DNA of 64,000 bases, from positions 691,358-755,357 of the forward strand of contig AYMW01000001.1 in assembly GCA_000496475.1 (NCBI GenBank), written 5' to 3'. The notes below the pieces were generated by a model, which was given only the letters and a program-made list of their open reading frames with translations, was not told the DNA's origin and did no database searches. This document shows, in pieces, positions 34,083 through 42,552 of the stretch. The stretch's first letter is position 1, and each line of letters opens with the position of its first letter. Source of the DNA: Betaproteobacteria bacterium MOLA814. GTDB lineage: Bacteria; Pseudomonadota; Gammaproteobacteria; Burkholderiales; Burkholderiaceae_C. Both the position numbers and the translations under genes were made by a program.

Positions 34083-35066
34083 CTAAGAAGACATCATCAC
34101 TTTGGTGCCTTCAAAGTCAAATTTGAAGCGCACTTCTTCCAGGCCTGCATCTGTCATTGCTTGGCGCAGCTTGTTGCGGTCATGTGCCATGAACATTAAG
34201 AAACCGCCACCGCCTGCTCCCACCAACTTACCGCCTACGGCGCCATTTTTCATACCGAGTTCATACCACTCGTCAATTTTGGGGTTACTCATGCCGCCGG
34301 AGCGGCGCTTTTTATGCTCCCAATGCTCATGCATGAGTTCACCAAACAAAACCGTATCACCAGCAACCAACGCGTCTTTGCTACGGTAGCCTAACTCTTT
34401 GACATAGTGGAGATTTTTCAGCATTTCAGCGTCGTTTTGCTGAGACTTCACCTGCTGATCTTTCAAGATCCCGCTGGCACTGCGAGAAAAGCCTGTGAAG
34501 AAAAGCAATAGGTTATCTTCCAAGTCAAACATGATTGCCATGCTGGTTCCAAGCGGTGTCGCGGTCACCTCGTCGTCTTTGTGAAAGGTAAAGCACGTAA
34601 CACCACCAATCGCGGCAATGTACTGGTCCTGTTTGCCAATGGGCTCTCCCAGACGGTCAATTTCTATGTGGCAAGCCAATTCCGCTAATTCCTCCTGATG
34701 TAAATGGCGCCTGCGGTGGGTATGCAGCGCTTTGAGTAGCGCGGTGGTGAAGCTACCCGATGACCCAAGCCCCGTACCGGCGGGAATATCTGCTAGCGTT
34801 GTAATTTCAACCTGCGGTGTCTTGAAACCCATCATATGCATGGCTTCGCGAATGATCGGATGCTTGACGTCCTCAATGTTGTTCACGTGCTCAAGCTGTG
34901 AATACTTGAGGAAAATACCTTCTGTGAACGGACGCATGACGTTGACATATACATATTTATCAATAGCCGCTGAGACCAAAAAACCTTCATGCTCTCGGTA
35001 ATAGGAGGGAAGGTCAGTACCGCCCCCGCCTAACGTAATGCGCAAAGGACTACGCGCTATGATCAT
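34083..35066 (-). CDS. hddA: D-glycero-D-manno-heptose-7-phosphate 1-kinase
   Basis: GHMP kinase, 327 aa. Motif 1 RSPLRITLGGGGTDLPSYY, motif 2 IPAGTGLGSSGSFTTALL (ATP loop) and motif 3 KLVGAGGGGFLMFMA are complete, and the N-terminal GGGGTDLP stretch is characteristic of HddA and FucK-like kinases. It completes the GDP-heptose pathway together with gmhA, gmhB and hddC. Overlaps the oxidoreductase upstream by 17 bp. Confidence 0.92.
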   Translation of the reverse strand: MIIARSPLRITLGGGGTDLPSYYREHEGFLVSAAIDKYVYVNVMRPFTEGIFLKYSQLEHVNNIEDVKHPIIREAMHMMGFKTPQVEITTLADIPAGTGLGSSGSFTTALLKALHTHRRRHLHQEELAELACHIEIDRLGEPIGKQDQYIAAIGGVTCFTFHKDDEVTATPLGTSMAIMFDLEDNLLLFFTGFSRSASGILKDQQVKSQQNDAEMLKNLHYVKELGYRSKDALVAGDTVLFGELMHEHWEHKKRRSGGMSNPKIDEWYELGMKNGAVGGKLVGAGGGGFLMFMAHDRNKLRQAMTDAGLEEVRFKFDFEGTKVMMSS

Positions 35067-36060
35067 AGCCAGACTCCTTGTAAATCTTTTCGATAACCTT
35101 CAATGCGGCATAGGCATCGCCCAGTCCAGCCGCTGGGGCCCGATTGAGTTGGATATCGTCATAAAACTCCGCCATCTCAACCGCCCATGAGTCATCACTC
35201 ATTGGGTATTCCCAAGAAAGTGTTTCCGGCGGCCCCATTTCCGGCAACATCTTATACCAGGTGAGTTTCTCTACGCCGTAACTGCCGCCAAGGCCAGACA
35301 GATCCAACTTGCCGTCCCGGCCATAAATCTCCATCGAGAAAAGATTTTTCCACTCCGTGCAAGAGACATGCAGAAAGGCCGTCTGTTTTTTCTCAGTCTT
35401 GAGCAACATGAAACCGTTGTCGTCAACCGGCATGTCCCAGTAATAGGTATGAGCAAAACCTTGCACTTCACTGAAATCACCCAAAAACCAACGCGATAGA
35501 TCGATCAGATGTGGGCCTTGGTCAATCAACTCTCCGCCACCAGAAAGCCCCGGTTTGGCGCGCCATTCTTTGTCGTACCCGATGCGCCCGCCATGACCGT
35601 ATCGGGCGCGAATAAACATCAACTCGCCAAGCGCCCCTGAATCAAAAATTTCCTTGGCTTGTCGCAATGAACGGTGGTACCGATGATTGAACCCAACGTG
35701 AACTTTTACACCTTTTTTCCGGGCGGCAGCCATCACTGGCTCCAGCTCACTGGCTGATCGGGCTGCGGGCTTTTCGACAAGAATGTGTTTACCAGCCTCT
35801 ATAGCGGCAAGGGTAATGACGGCAAGAGAATCATGCAGGGTAGAGATCACCACCACGTCCACTTCCGGCAACCACACCAGCTCGCGCCAGTCGCGGAACA
35901 CCTTGGCTCCAGAACCTTTCGCCAAATTTTCAGCACGGCCAACATCGATATCGGCACAAGCCACCAACCGCCCACCCTTACCAAGTGCTTTTACCCGCTT
36001 CTGGCCGATCATGCCGCAACCAACAATCCCGATACCCAACGGTTTATCAACACTGCTCAC
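35050..36060 (-). CDS. Gfo/Idh/MocA-family sugar oxidoreductase
   Basis: NAD(P)-dependent sugar oxidoreductase, 336 aa. The Rossmann motif GIGIVGCGMIGQKRV lies near the N-terminus (residues 9-23); GKHILVEKPAARS has the catalytic EKP Lys, and GGGELIDQGPHLIDLSRW the His of the C-terminal domain. It could oxidise or reduce a position of the activated heptose or another sugar. Coupled by ATGA to the SDR upstream. Confidence 0.9.
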   Translation of the reverse strand: MSSVDKPLGIGIVGCGMIGQKRVKALGKGGRLVACADIDVGRAENLAKGSGAKVFRDWRELVWLPEVDVVVISTLHDSLAVITLAAIEAGKHILVEKPAARSASELEPVMAAARKKGVKVHVGFNHRYHRSLRQAKEIFDSGALGELMFIRARYGHGGRIGYDKEWRAKPGLSGGGELIDQGPHLIDLSRWFLGDFSEVQGFAHTYYWDMPVDDNGFMLLKTEKKQTAFLHVSCTEWKNLFSMEIYGRDGKLDLSGLGGSYGVEKLTWYKMLPEMGPPETLSWEYPMSDDSWAVEMAEFYDDIQLNRAPAAGLGDAYAALKVIEKIYKESGYDHSA

Positions 36061-36935
36061 TTATCACCCCAGATATATCCACGGTCTCGGCCGGTTATGC
36101 GGCGCAAGGTGTAGGCGTCGCTGCCAGACAGCTCTCGCAGATGCTCAGGCCAGTGCTCCCAGTCGTCCCACACTGCGCTGATCAGCTTGGCGGTGATGCC
36201 GTCGCTGGCGCTGGAGGCTAGAAAGAGTGCCAGATCTGCCCCCTTGTCCAAGGGGGCACCGCCGGTTTCCTTTTGTTTGACCGAGCGCTCGTAAAAAGCT
36301 TGTCCCACCTTTTCCGGACCGGCCTGCAAGATTTCATCCAACATGCGTGTATTGAGTGCGCCGGGGGCAATGGAATTGACATCAATCCCTGTGCCGCGCA
36401 CCTCTTCAGCTAGCGTTTCAGCATAGCGCACGATGGCGGCCTTGGAGACCGCGTAGGCGCTGATGCGCGGCAGCGGGTTGGTAGCGCCACCACCCGAGAG
36501 CTGAATCACCTTGCCATAGCCCTGCGCCTTGAAGTGCGGCAACACAGCACGGCTCATGAGTATGGAGCCATACACATTGATCTCAATGGCCTTCATCCAA
36601 TCGGCCCAATCGACGGACTCAATCTCGCCTTTGGGGCCGTAAACCCCCGCGTTATTGACCAATATGTGACACCCACCCAGCAATTTCAGGGTCTGCGCCA
36701 CCACGCTGTGCACGTCAAACTCCACCGACACATCGGCCACCTGTGTAACAATTTTTTGCCCAGCTGGGGCCATGCCAGTCAGTTCGGCGCGCGCGTCTTC
36801 CAGCATGCTGGCATTACGGGCGCACAGCATCAGGTCGGCACCTGCAAGCACAAATTTGCGGGCAATTTCCAGGCCCAAACCTTGGTTGGCTCCGGTGATG
36901 ATGGCCTGCTTACCTGTTAAAACTTTTTGCATCAT
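36057..36935 (-). CDS. Classical SDR oxidoreductase
   Basis: 292 aa; TGANQGLGLEIARKF is the cofactor motif, NNAGVYGPKG the structural one, QLSGGGA the Ser region and YAVSK the catalytic Tyr-x-x-x-Lys. A C-terminal extension of about 50 aa (ISAVWDDWEHWPEHLRELS and beyond) is longer than in simple SDRs and is specific to polysaccharide-locus versions. Coupled on both sides by 4-bp overlaps, so it is likely to modify the same sugar as its neighbours. Confidence 0.88.
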   Translation of the reverse strand: MMQKVLTGKQAIITGANQGLGLEIARKFVLAGADLMLCARNASMLEDARAELTGMAPAGQKIVTQVADVSVEFDVHSVVAQTLKLLGGCHILVNNAGVYGPKGEIESVDWADWMKAIEINVYGSILMSRAVLPHFKAQGYGKVIQLSGGGATNPLPRISAYAVSKAAIVRYAETLAEEVRGTGIDVNSIAPGALNTRMLDEILQAGPEKVGQAFYERSVKQKETGGAPLDKGADLALFLASSASDGITAKLISAVWDDWEHWPEHLRELSGSDAYTLRRITGRDRGYIWGDK

Positions 36936-38242
36936 TTACCCCCAACCATTGAGGAGGTGCCTACAGCCACGTAGTTGAATCCAGACTGCAGAACTTGCGC
37001 CTGCAAATGCCGGTTGGCGTCCACTACCACCAAGCCCGGTTTGGCCTTGGCTGAAAGGTCCGATGCAGATTGCTTAAATTCGGACCACTCGGTGCCCACC
37101 ACCAACGCGTCCGCATTCACCACCGCGTCCAGCGCCGCCGTGCAGTGGGTTACCTTACCTGCCCAATGCTCCGGTAGCTTTTTAACAGCGGGGTCATAAA
37201 CACGCACTTTGGCACCCTGCTTCAGCAACCAGTCACACAACTCCACCGCCAGCGAACGGCGCAGGATGTCGGTGCCAGGCTTATAGGTCAGGCCCCAAAT
37301 CGCGACGGTGACCCCCGATAACAAGCCAAATTGCTGCTGCAATTTGCGTCTCACCCAGTTTTTGTGTTCGTCGTTGCTGGGACGCACCGCCGACAGCAGT
37401 GGCGTGGCCAACTTGTGCACCTGGCTTTCAATGCTCAAAAAGGCGATGTCTCTGGCAAGAGTGCCCCCAGCAAATGGCCCCCCGGGCGATACATAGGCTT
37501 TGGAGCCAATGCGGGCCTCGGTTTTGAGACCACGCTCCACCTCTTTGGCGTCGGCGCCTACCAGTTCGCAAATAGCGGCAATTTCGTTGGCAAAGGTCAC
37601 CGACGTGGCCAGGAATGCGTTGATGGCATGCTTGGTCATTTCGGCCGACTCCACCGACATCCATTCCACCTTGTCAGTAACAGGAGAAAGCAGCCTTTCA
37701 AGGACCTTGCGTGTGACGTGATTACGCACGCCAACGACAATACGGTCAGGTTTGAGGAAAACGTCGAGCGCTTGGCCCAAGCGCAAGTTTTCTGGTGAAC
37801 ACGCAAAGCTTAGGTTTTTGTTCGGCAGATTTTGCTGCGCAAAGGCCTCAAGCTTACGAATGGAGCCCACCGGCATCTGCGATGAAACCAGAATCACAGC
37901 GCCATCGGCCAAAAAAGGCAGCGCCATTTGAATCTGGCCTTCAACAAAAGGCACATCAGCCTGGTCTTCGTCATTTACCGGCGTATCAAAGGCCACCCAC
38001 AATACCTCAGCACCTTCAAGCGCTAGCGCTGGCGAGGTAGAAAACTTCAGCCTGCCATTGGCAATGCCGGCTTGGAGCAAGTCATCCAGGCCGGACTCAA
38101 GCAACGGCGCTTTACCTTGGGCGAGTTTCTGAATGGTGGCGGTGTCTGCATCCAAACCGTTCACGTCGTGGCCTACAGACGCCAGGCACGCCGCCGTGAC
38201 CGAACCCAAATGCCAGAGCCCCTGAACACAGACTTTCATCAC
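36932..38242 (-). CDS. Nucleotide-sugar dehydrogenase family, catalytic Cys replaced
   Basis: 436-aa member of the UDP-glucose/GDP-mannose dehydrogenase family. All three family domains are present: NAD-binding (VCVQGLWHLGSVTAACLA), central (SPENLRLGQAL; EMTKHAINAFLATSVTFANEI, conserved Lys204 and Asn208) and C-terminal (AIWGLTYKPGTDILRRSLAVEL). However, the segment that normally reads GFGGSC-F-PKD is PFAGGTLARD here, so Thr261 replaces the catalytic Cys and Arg the usual Lys. That argues against a normal four-electron oxidation to a uronic acid. Likely role: an altered oxidation or epimerisation of a nucleotide sugar. Confidence 0.88.
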   Translation of the reverse strand: MMKVCVQGLWHLGSVTAACLASVGHDVNGLDADTATIQKLAQGKAPLLESGLDDLLQAGIANGRLKFSTSPALALEGAEVLWVAFDTPVNDEDQADVPFVEGQIQMALPFLADGAVILVSSQMPVGSIRKLEAFAQQNLPNKNLSFACSPENLRLGQALDVFLKPDRIVVGVRNHVTRKVLERLLSPVTDKVEWMSVESAEMTKHAINAFLATSVTFANEIAAICELVGADAKEVERGLKTEARIGSKAYVSPGGPFAGGTLARDIAFLSIESQVHKLATPLLSAVRPSNDEHKNWVRRKLQQQFGLLSGVTVAIWGLTYKPGTDILRRSLAVELCDWLLKQGAKVRVYDPAVKKLPEHWAGKVTHCTAALDAVVNADALVVGTEWSEFKQSASDLSAKAKPGLVVVDANRHLQAQVLQSGFNYVAVGTSSMVGGK

Positions 38243-39201
38243 TGCCCCCTGGACTCAAACACCCACTCATTGGCACGCAGATATTGCACGGTTTTAATCA
38301 CACCTTCTTTGATGCCAAATTTGGGCTTCCAGCCCAGTGCCTGAATGCGCTTGGTATCCAAAAAGATAAACGGGTTGTCACCAATCCAGCCACGGTCGCC
38401 CCCGGTGTATTCCATGACGGGCTTAACGCCCAGTTCTTCACAAATCCAACCAATAGAGTCGTTCACCTCGCAATAGCCATCCACACCCAAGTTAAAGATA
38501 TTGACCCGGTCTGGCGCCTTGTCCATGGCTAGCAAAATGGCATCAATACAATCTTGTACATAAAGGTAGGACTTGCGCTGCTTGCCGTTGCCCAACACCG
38601 GCAGGCGGGTGGGGTCGGCTTTGAGTTTTTGGTAAAAATCAAACACATGGCCGTGGGTGTAGCGTTCACCCAAAATCGACACAAACCGAAAGATGCACGC
38701 CTGAAAACCAAAGCCTTCGCAATACGCAGAAATCAGCCCCTCGCCTGCGGCCTTGGATGCACCATAGAGTGAGGTCTGTATAGGAAACGGCCCGTCTTCT
38801 GGCGTCGGCACCACGGGTGACTCTCCATAGACCGAGCCAGTGGACGAAAATGCAATTTTCTTAATGCCGTTGGCGCGCATCGCCTCAAGCACGTTGTAGG
38901 TCGCAATCGTGTTTTGCTCCAGATCTCGACGCGGATGGTTGGTGCCAAACCGTACATCGGCATTGGCCGACAGATGGAACACCGCCTCGGCCCCAGCACA
39001 TGCAATCTTGAGAGCATCCAGATCCAGCAAATCCATCGCCATGAGCTTGAACCCTTGGTTCTTCAACGCACCGTCCAAAAAACGACGCTGGCCAGTGGAG
39101 AAATTGTCCACGCCAATTACTTCGTGGCCCCCAAGCAAGAGCCTGTTGACCAATGTGCTGCCGATAAAGCCGGCACAGCCGGTGACTATAAAGCTACTCA
39201 T
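38239..39201 (-). CDS. NAD-dependent epimerase/dehydratase
   Basis: Extended SDR, 320 aa, UDP-glucose 4-epimerase-like. IVTGCAGFIGSTLVNRLL near the N-terminus, VIGVDNFSTGQRRF, FHLSANADVRFG, FSSTGSVYGES, SLYGASKAAGE (Tyr-x-x-x-Lys) and FRFVSILGERYTHGHV. It may act on the same activated sugar as the dehydrogenase it overlaps by 4 bp. Precise substrate unknown. Confidence 0.9.
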   Translation of the reverse strand: MSSFIVTGCAGFIGSTLVNRLLLGGHEVIGVDNFSTGQRRFLDGALKNQGFKLMAMDLLDLDALKIACAGAEAVFHLSANADVRFGTNHPRRDLEQNTIATYNVLEAMRANGIKKIAFSSTGSVYGESPVVPTPEDGPFPIQTSLYGASKAAGEGLISAYCEGFGFQACIFRFVSILGERYTHGHVFDFYQKLKADPTRLPVLGNGKQRKSYLYVQDCIDAILLAMDKAPDRVNIFNLGVDGYCEVNDSIGWICEELGVKPVMEYTGGDRGWIGDNPFIFLDTKRIQALGWKPKFGIKEGVIKTVQYLRANEWVFESRGQ

Positions 39202-39626
39202 ATGTCAACATCCCTGATTTTAAAAATCCAATATCGCGACAAAAAATATCCAACAAAAACTGTTACCACCACAGCAGCACACACGCCAAGATAAGCCGAA
39301 AACCCGAAAAGTTCCACACTTATTCCGACCACGAGAATTGTAAAAACATAATTAACAAACCACAGCACCATGTATCTAGCCAATTGCCAACTATGTCGAC
39401 CAGCTTGAGCCGAGAATGTGAAATATCGGTTCGCCAAATAATGGAATAGCGTAGACACAAAGTAAGCCGCCGATACAGCCAAAATGTATACAAAATTTAA
39501 AATAGAACTAGCGAGCCACATCACAAAAAAATAAATAACCGCCGTTATTACGCCTACAACGCCAAATTTAAACGCAGACGAAAAATGCGTTTCGACTAGC
39601 TTCCGAACATACCCAATAGTTTGCAT
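39198..39626 (-). CDS. GtrA-family membrane protein
   Basis: 142 aa with four predicted membrane helices; FKFGVVGVITAVIYFFVMW and the basic loop YLANRYFTFS between helices 2 and 3 are typical of GtrA (N-R-x-x-T/W-F motif). GtrA proteins are thought to flip or help present undecaprenyl-phosphate-linked sugars for side-chain addition. A GtrB-like transferase is 0.9 kb upstream. Confidence 0.88.
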   Translation of the reverse strand: MQTIGYVRKLVETHFSSAFKFGVVGVITAVIYFFVMWLASSILNFVYILAVSAAYFVSTLFHYLANRYFTFSAQAGRHSWQLARYMVLWFVNYVFTILVVGISVELFGFSAYLGVCAAVVVTVFVGYFLSRYWIFKIRDVDI

Positions 39627-39631
39627 ACGGT

Positions 39632-40504
39632 TTAGAGATTCCGCTTAGCAGTCATCAACACCCTGATACCAAAGGGCAAAGAAAATAAATTCAACAATTT
39701 AGCTTCCAGCCGCATTGCGATGGCAACCAATGCACTACTTGAAGTGCTGGCGGCTTGGTCGCGAACAATCGATTTAGATTGACCACGAATCTTGTTGAGT
39801 AATTTGATGGCCGCAAAACCCGGAAACAATAAAAATCCAAGGTGGGATTTTCTTGAGACGGTAAAGCCCGCCCGTGTCAGCTTGGATCGCAATTCCGATG
39901 CAGAGTAACGCCTAAAGTGATGCAATTGAGCATCATAAGTATCATAAAGATATTGACCGGCCGGCACCTCAATAACAAGCGAACCACCTGGCTTCAACAA
40001 TTTGGATGCATTTTGTAGTGCCAAGGCATCATTTTCAATATGCTCCAAGACATTGAGCATCACCAAAACATCAATACACATGTCTGGCAGAGAACATTGC
40101 AGCAGATCAAAGCGAATCAGCGGCATGCCCGGAAGCGATTTTGCTAGCTTGAACAGGGGCTCTTTGACCACATCGGCACCAATTACCACAGCTTGCGGGA
40201 AGGAATTTACCAAGTCTTTGATAAGGAAGCCTGAGGAGCATCCAATCTCCATAATGACCCCGCGCCCGGAAGGCAAGGCTTGAGAAACTTGCTTCATGGC
40301 ATCGCTACGCGAAGCAAGATCGATAGGGTGTCTATCGCCCGCAGCTTCTTCATGGAGCGCGGTCAGGTCGTCCGACCAGCCGGCAAAATTTTCGCTGTAT
40401 TCAAGCACTGGCGTGCGCTGATCGCCAAACATAAAATTCTGGCCATCCCACTTAGGGGAAACTGAATATCCTACTGGCGGTGGCAAGTCAAAAGGTAGCA
40501 TCAT
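39632..40504 (-). CDS. Class I SAM-dependent methyltransferase
   Basis: 290 aa. VIMEIGCSSGFLIKDL is SAM motif I, VIGADVVKE the acidic end of beta-2, DVLVMLNVLEHIEND motif II/III and LLKPGGSLVIEVPAG the later motif. HHFRRYSASELRSKL is common in methyltransferases acting on lipid-linked or polysaccharide substrates. It may cap or methylate a sugar. ATGA overlap with the GtrB-like gene. Confidence 0.88.
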   Translation of the reverse strand: MMLPFDLPPPVGYSVSPKWDGQNFMFGDQRTPVLEYSENFAGWSDDLTALHEEAAGDRHPIDLASRSDAMKQVSQALPSGRGVIMEIGCSSGFLIKDLVNSFPQAVVIGADVVKEPLFKLAKSLPGMPLIRFDLLQCSLPDMCIDVLVMLNVLEHIENDALALQNASKLLKPGGSLVIEVPAGQYLYDTYDAQLHHFRRYSASELRSKLTRAGFTVSRKSHLGFLLFPGFAAIKLLNKIRGQSKSIVRDQAASTSSSALVAIAMRLEAKLLNLFSLPFGIRVLMTAKRNL

Positions 40505-41478
40505 TCACGTTCTCCAAAATTAACTTGCCGATCCACGATATACATCGGCCGCCGCTTCACTTCGTCGTAAATGCGTCCGACATATTCCCCAATCAGGCCA
40601 AGGCCGAGCAACTGTAAGCCGGCGAAGAAACATACAACAAGTACAGTCGTTGAAAGCCCGGGTGTTAAATCGATTCCTATTAATTTTTGTAGCACATACC
40701 AAGCAGCTAGCAAAAAACTCAACCCGGCTAATATGAAACCGCCTATAGACATCATGAACAACGGCCGCGAACTGAAACTAATAAGACCATTCATGCCGAT
40801 TTTTAGCGATCCGGTCAGACGATTGTAGTTACCCGTACCCGCGTAACGTTCATCACGATCGTATTCGATAAATGCCTGCTTGAACCCGACGTAGGCCACC
40901 AGACCACGCAGAAAACCGTGACTCTCATTAAGCCGTCGCAACTCCTCGATGACCCGCCGCGTCATAATGCGGAAGTCACCCGTGTTGCGAGGGATCTGCA
41001 CGTCGCTGAATTTGTTAATGAGTGAATACCCAAGGTGGGAAATGATGCGCTTGACCAGTGTTTCACCCTTACGCGAACGCCGCTTGGCATAAACCACCTC
41101 GTAACCATCGTTCAACTTGGCGTACATCTGCTCGATGAGTTCGGGCTGATCCTGAAGGTCAACATCGATCACCACGCAGGTTTCACCAGTGCAACTCATT
41201 ATCCCAGCCATCGTCGCCGCCGGCTGGCCGAAGCGCCGGGAAAACACCATCATCTTGATGAATTGGTTGCGATTGATCTCTTCAAGAATCACGTCTTCTG
41301 TATTGTCGGGCGAAGGATCAAGGGCAAAAATGATTTCATAACTCACCCCCATCTTCTCCAGCACCGCTTCGGCACGGTGCAAAAAAGGGCAAATGTTTTG
41401 CTCTTCTTTGTAGACAGGGACGATAACCGTAAGCTGGACGCCAAGTGCTGGAGGCTTTGGAAATACAGCCGCTGTCAT
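40501..41478 (-). CDS. GtrB-like polyprenyl-phosphate glycosyltransferase (GT2)
   Basis: GT2 enzyme of the DPMS/GtrB group, 325 aa from ATG 41478, which follows GGAG by 4 nt; a TTG five codons earlier is less likely. TVIVPVYKEEQNICPF, CVVIDVDLQDQPELIEQMY (metal site), KGETLVKRIISH and two C-terminal membrane helices (FMMSIGGFILAGLSFLL and TTVLVVCFFAGLQLLGLGL). It loads a sugar onto polyprenyl phosphate at the cytoplasmic face. First gene of the heptose/oxidoreductase operon. Confidence 0.92.
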   Translation of the reverse strand: MTAAVFPKPPALGVQLTVIVPVYKEEQNICPFLHRAEAVLEKMGVSYEIIFALDPSPDNTEDVILEEINRNQFIKMMVFSRRFGQPAATMAGIMSCTGETCVVIDVDLQDQPELIEQMYAKLNDGYEVVYAKRRSRKGETLVKRIISHLGYSLINKFSDVQIPRNTGDFRIMTRRVIEELRRLNESHGFLRGLVAYVGFKQAFIEYDRDERYAGTGNYNRLTGSLKIGMNGLISFSSRPLFMMSIGGFILAGLSFLLAAWYVLQKLIGIDLTPGLSTTVLVVCFFAGLQLLGLGLIGEYVGRIYDEVKRRPMYIVDRQVNFGERE

Positions 41479-41509
41479 ATCACTCCATTTCAATGTTATT
41501 TGGAATAAA

Positions 41510-41545
41510 ACGCTATTAAAAGCAACAATCCGGCAAAGCCGGAGA
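41510..41545 (-). terminator. Rho-independent terminator
   Basis: A perfect 6-bp stem TCCGGC/GCCGGA (41529-41534 and 41538-41543, 3-nt loop) is followed on the minus strand by a T-rich stretch (TTGTTGCTTTTAA). It lies between the acyl-cassette operon and the heptose operon and would end the former. Confidence 0.65.
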
Positions 41546-41688
41546 ATTTCAAAATTGTGAACCGCTCAAAGGGACTAACCGGGATCTATTACGTGGCCAG
41601 AATTCTTTGTTTTACGTTTCAAAGTCATGTACGTAACCCTGTCGGCTCTTGGTTGAGTAAACTCTGCAAGATATATTAACTTGTGTAA

Positions 41689-41781
41689 TTAGTTTAGTTC
41701 ATACACTATTAGACCACATGAAACAAACAGCCTTGAAGCTATCTTGATGGCCTCAGGGCGGGACCCCACAATCGAAAAGCC
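41689..41781 (-). pseudogene. 5' fragment of a third wecB-like gene
   Basis: In the frame offset from the deacetylase, the minus strand encodes GFSIVGSRPEAIKIA, nearly the canonical VxGTRPEAIKMAP start of UDP-GlcNAc 2-epimerases, and then loses similarity before a stop at 41689. The deacetylase stop codon (41753-41755) lies inside this stretch in another frame. This looks like a deletion scar joining a wecB 5' end to the deacetylase 3' end. Only about 15 residues match, so confidence is moderate. Confidence 0.45.
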
Positions 41782-42535
41782 GGTAAGACATTTTTTCCCA
41801 AGTGCAGAATTGGCGTTTTTCATAGTATAGAGGCCCACTATGTGGTCGATAGCGAATACGCTCCCGGGAAACGGTCTGGAGCTCCTGTGTTCCATAAAAA
41901 ACGTAATGAAGCAACACAAACGGGAACAAACCCACCCACGTGGTCGTCTGTGACGGATAGCTCAGACAGTAACGAAGGAAACGGAGGCGATTAATCCACG
42001 GTATTTTTTTTCTTTCAATGTCACCATTCAGCGGTAGTGGCAACAACACACGGAACAAGGGCCCAACACACTTATAGCCGTTATAGAGCGGGAATTGCCG
42101 TACGACTTTTATAAGACCGGCTTCCTCGGCAACGATCACACCAATCGCATGAAGTGCATCGTGATCGTGATGCCCACCTTCCCAGGCAGGCAGGTAGATT
42201 GCCGTCACCATTGAGTAACGGTTCAACCAGTTGACTATCCATTCACTTGCTATCTTCAAGTGGTCAGGCAGGCTTCCATCAGGAATAAAAAGCGTATGTC
42301 CGGCAAAAAAAATGTCTTCTTCTTGCACCCCCAGCTTCGTCAAGACGGCAAAGGACTCACAGTTACGGCGCAGGGATGATTCCCCCTCAAAAGCCCCGTC
42401 AGTCAGATAAGCACATACCACGCGTCGCCCCTGACGCTGCTCATCAATAATTTTCTGAAAGACACCAAACTCATCGTCCTGATGTGCAAATAAAAACAAC
42501 GCAGAGGGTTGCACCAAAGTTGTCTCAGTAAGCAT
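41753..42535 (-). CDS. PIG-L family deacetylase
   Basis: Zn-dependent N-deacetylase of the PIG-L/LmbE family, 260 aa. The metal-binding motif LFLFAHQDDEFGVF (AHQDDE for the usual AHPDDE) and the second site GGHHDHDALHAIG are present. It may remove an N-acetyl group from a sugar to expose an amine. It is the last gene of an operon with a ligase, KAS III, ketoreductase, ACP and acyltransferase. The last few residues (CGVPP) come from the fused wecB-like fragment, so the original C-terminus may have been lost. Confidence 0.88.
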   Translation of the reverse strand: MLTETTLVQPSALFLFAHQDDEFGVFQKIIDEQRQGRRVVCAYLTDGAFEGESSLRRNCESFAVLTKLGVQEEDIFFAGHTLFIPDGSLPDHLKIASEWIVNWLNRYSMVTAIYLPAWEGGHHDHDALHAIGVIVAEEAGLIKVVRQFPLYNGYKCVGPLFRVLLPLPLNGDIERKKIPWINRLRFLRYCLSYPSQTTTWVGLFPFVLLHYVFYGTQELQTVSRERIRYRPHSGPLYYEKRQFCTWEKMSYRLFDCGVPP

Positions 42536-42552
42536 TCAGGTGTTTCTCTGAT

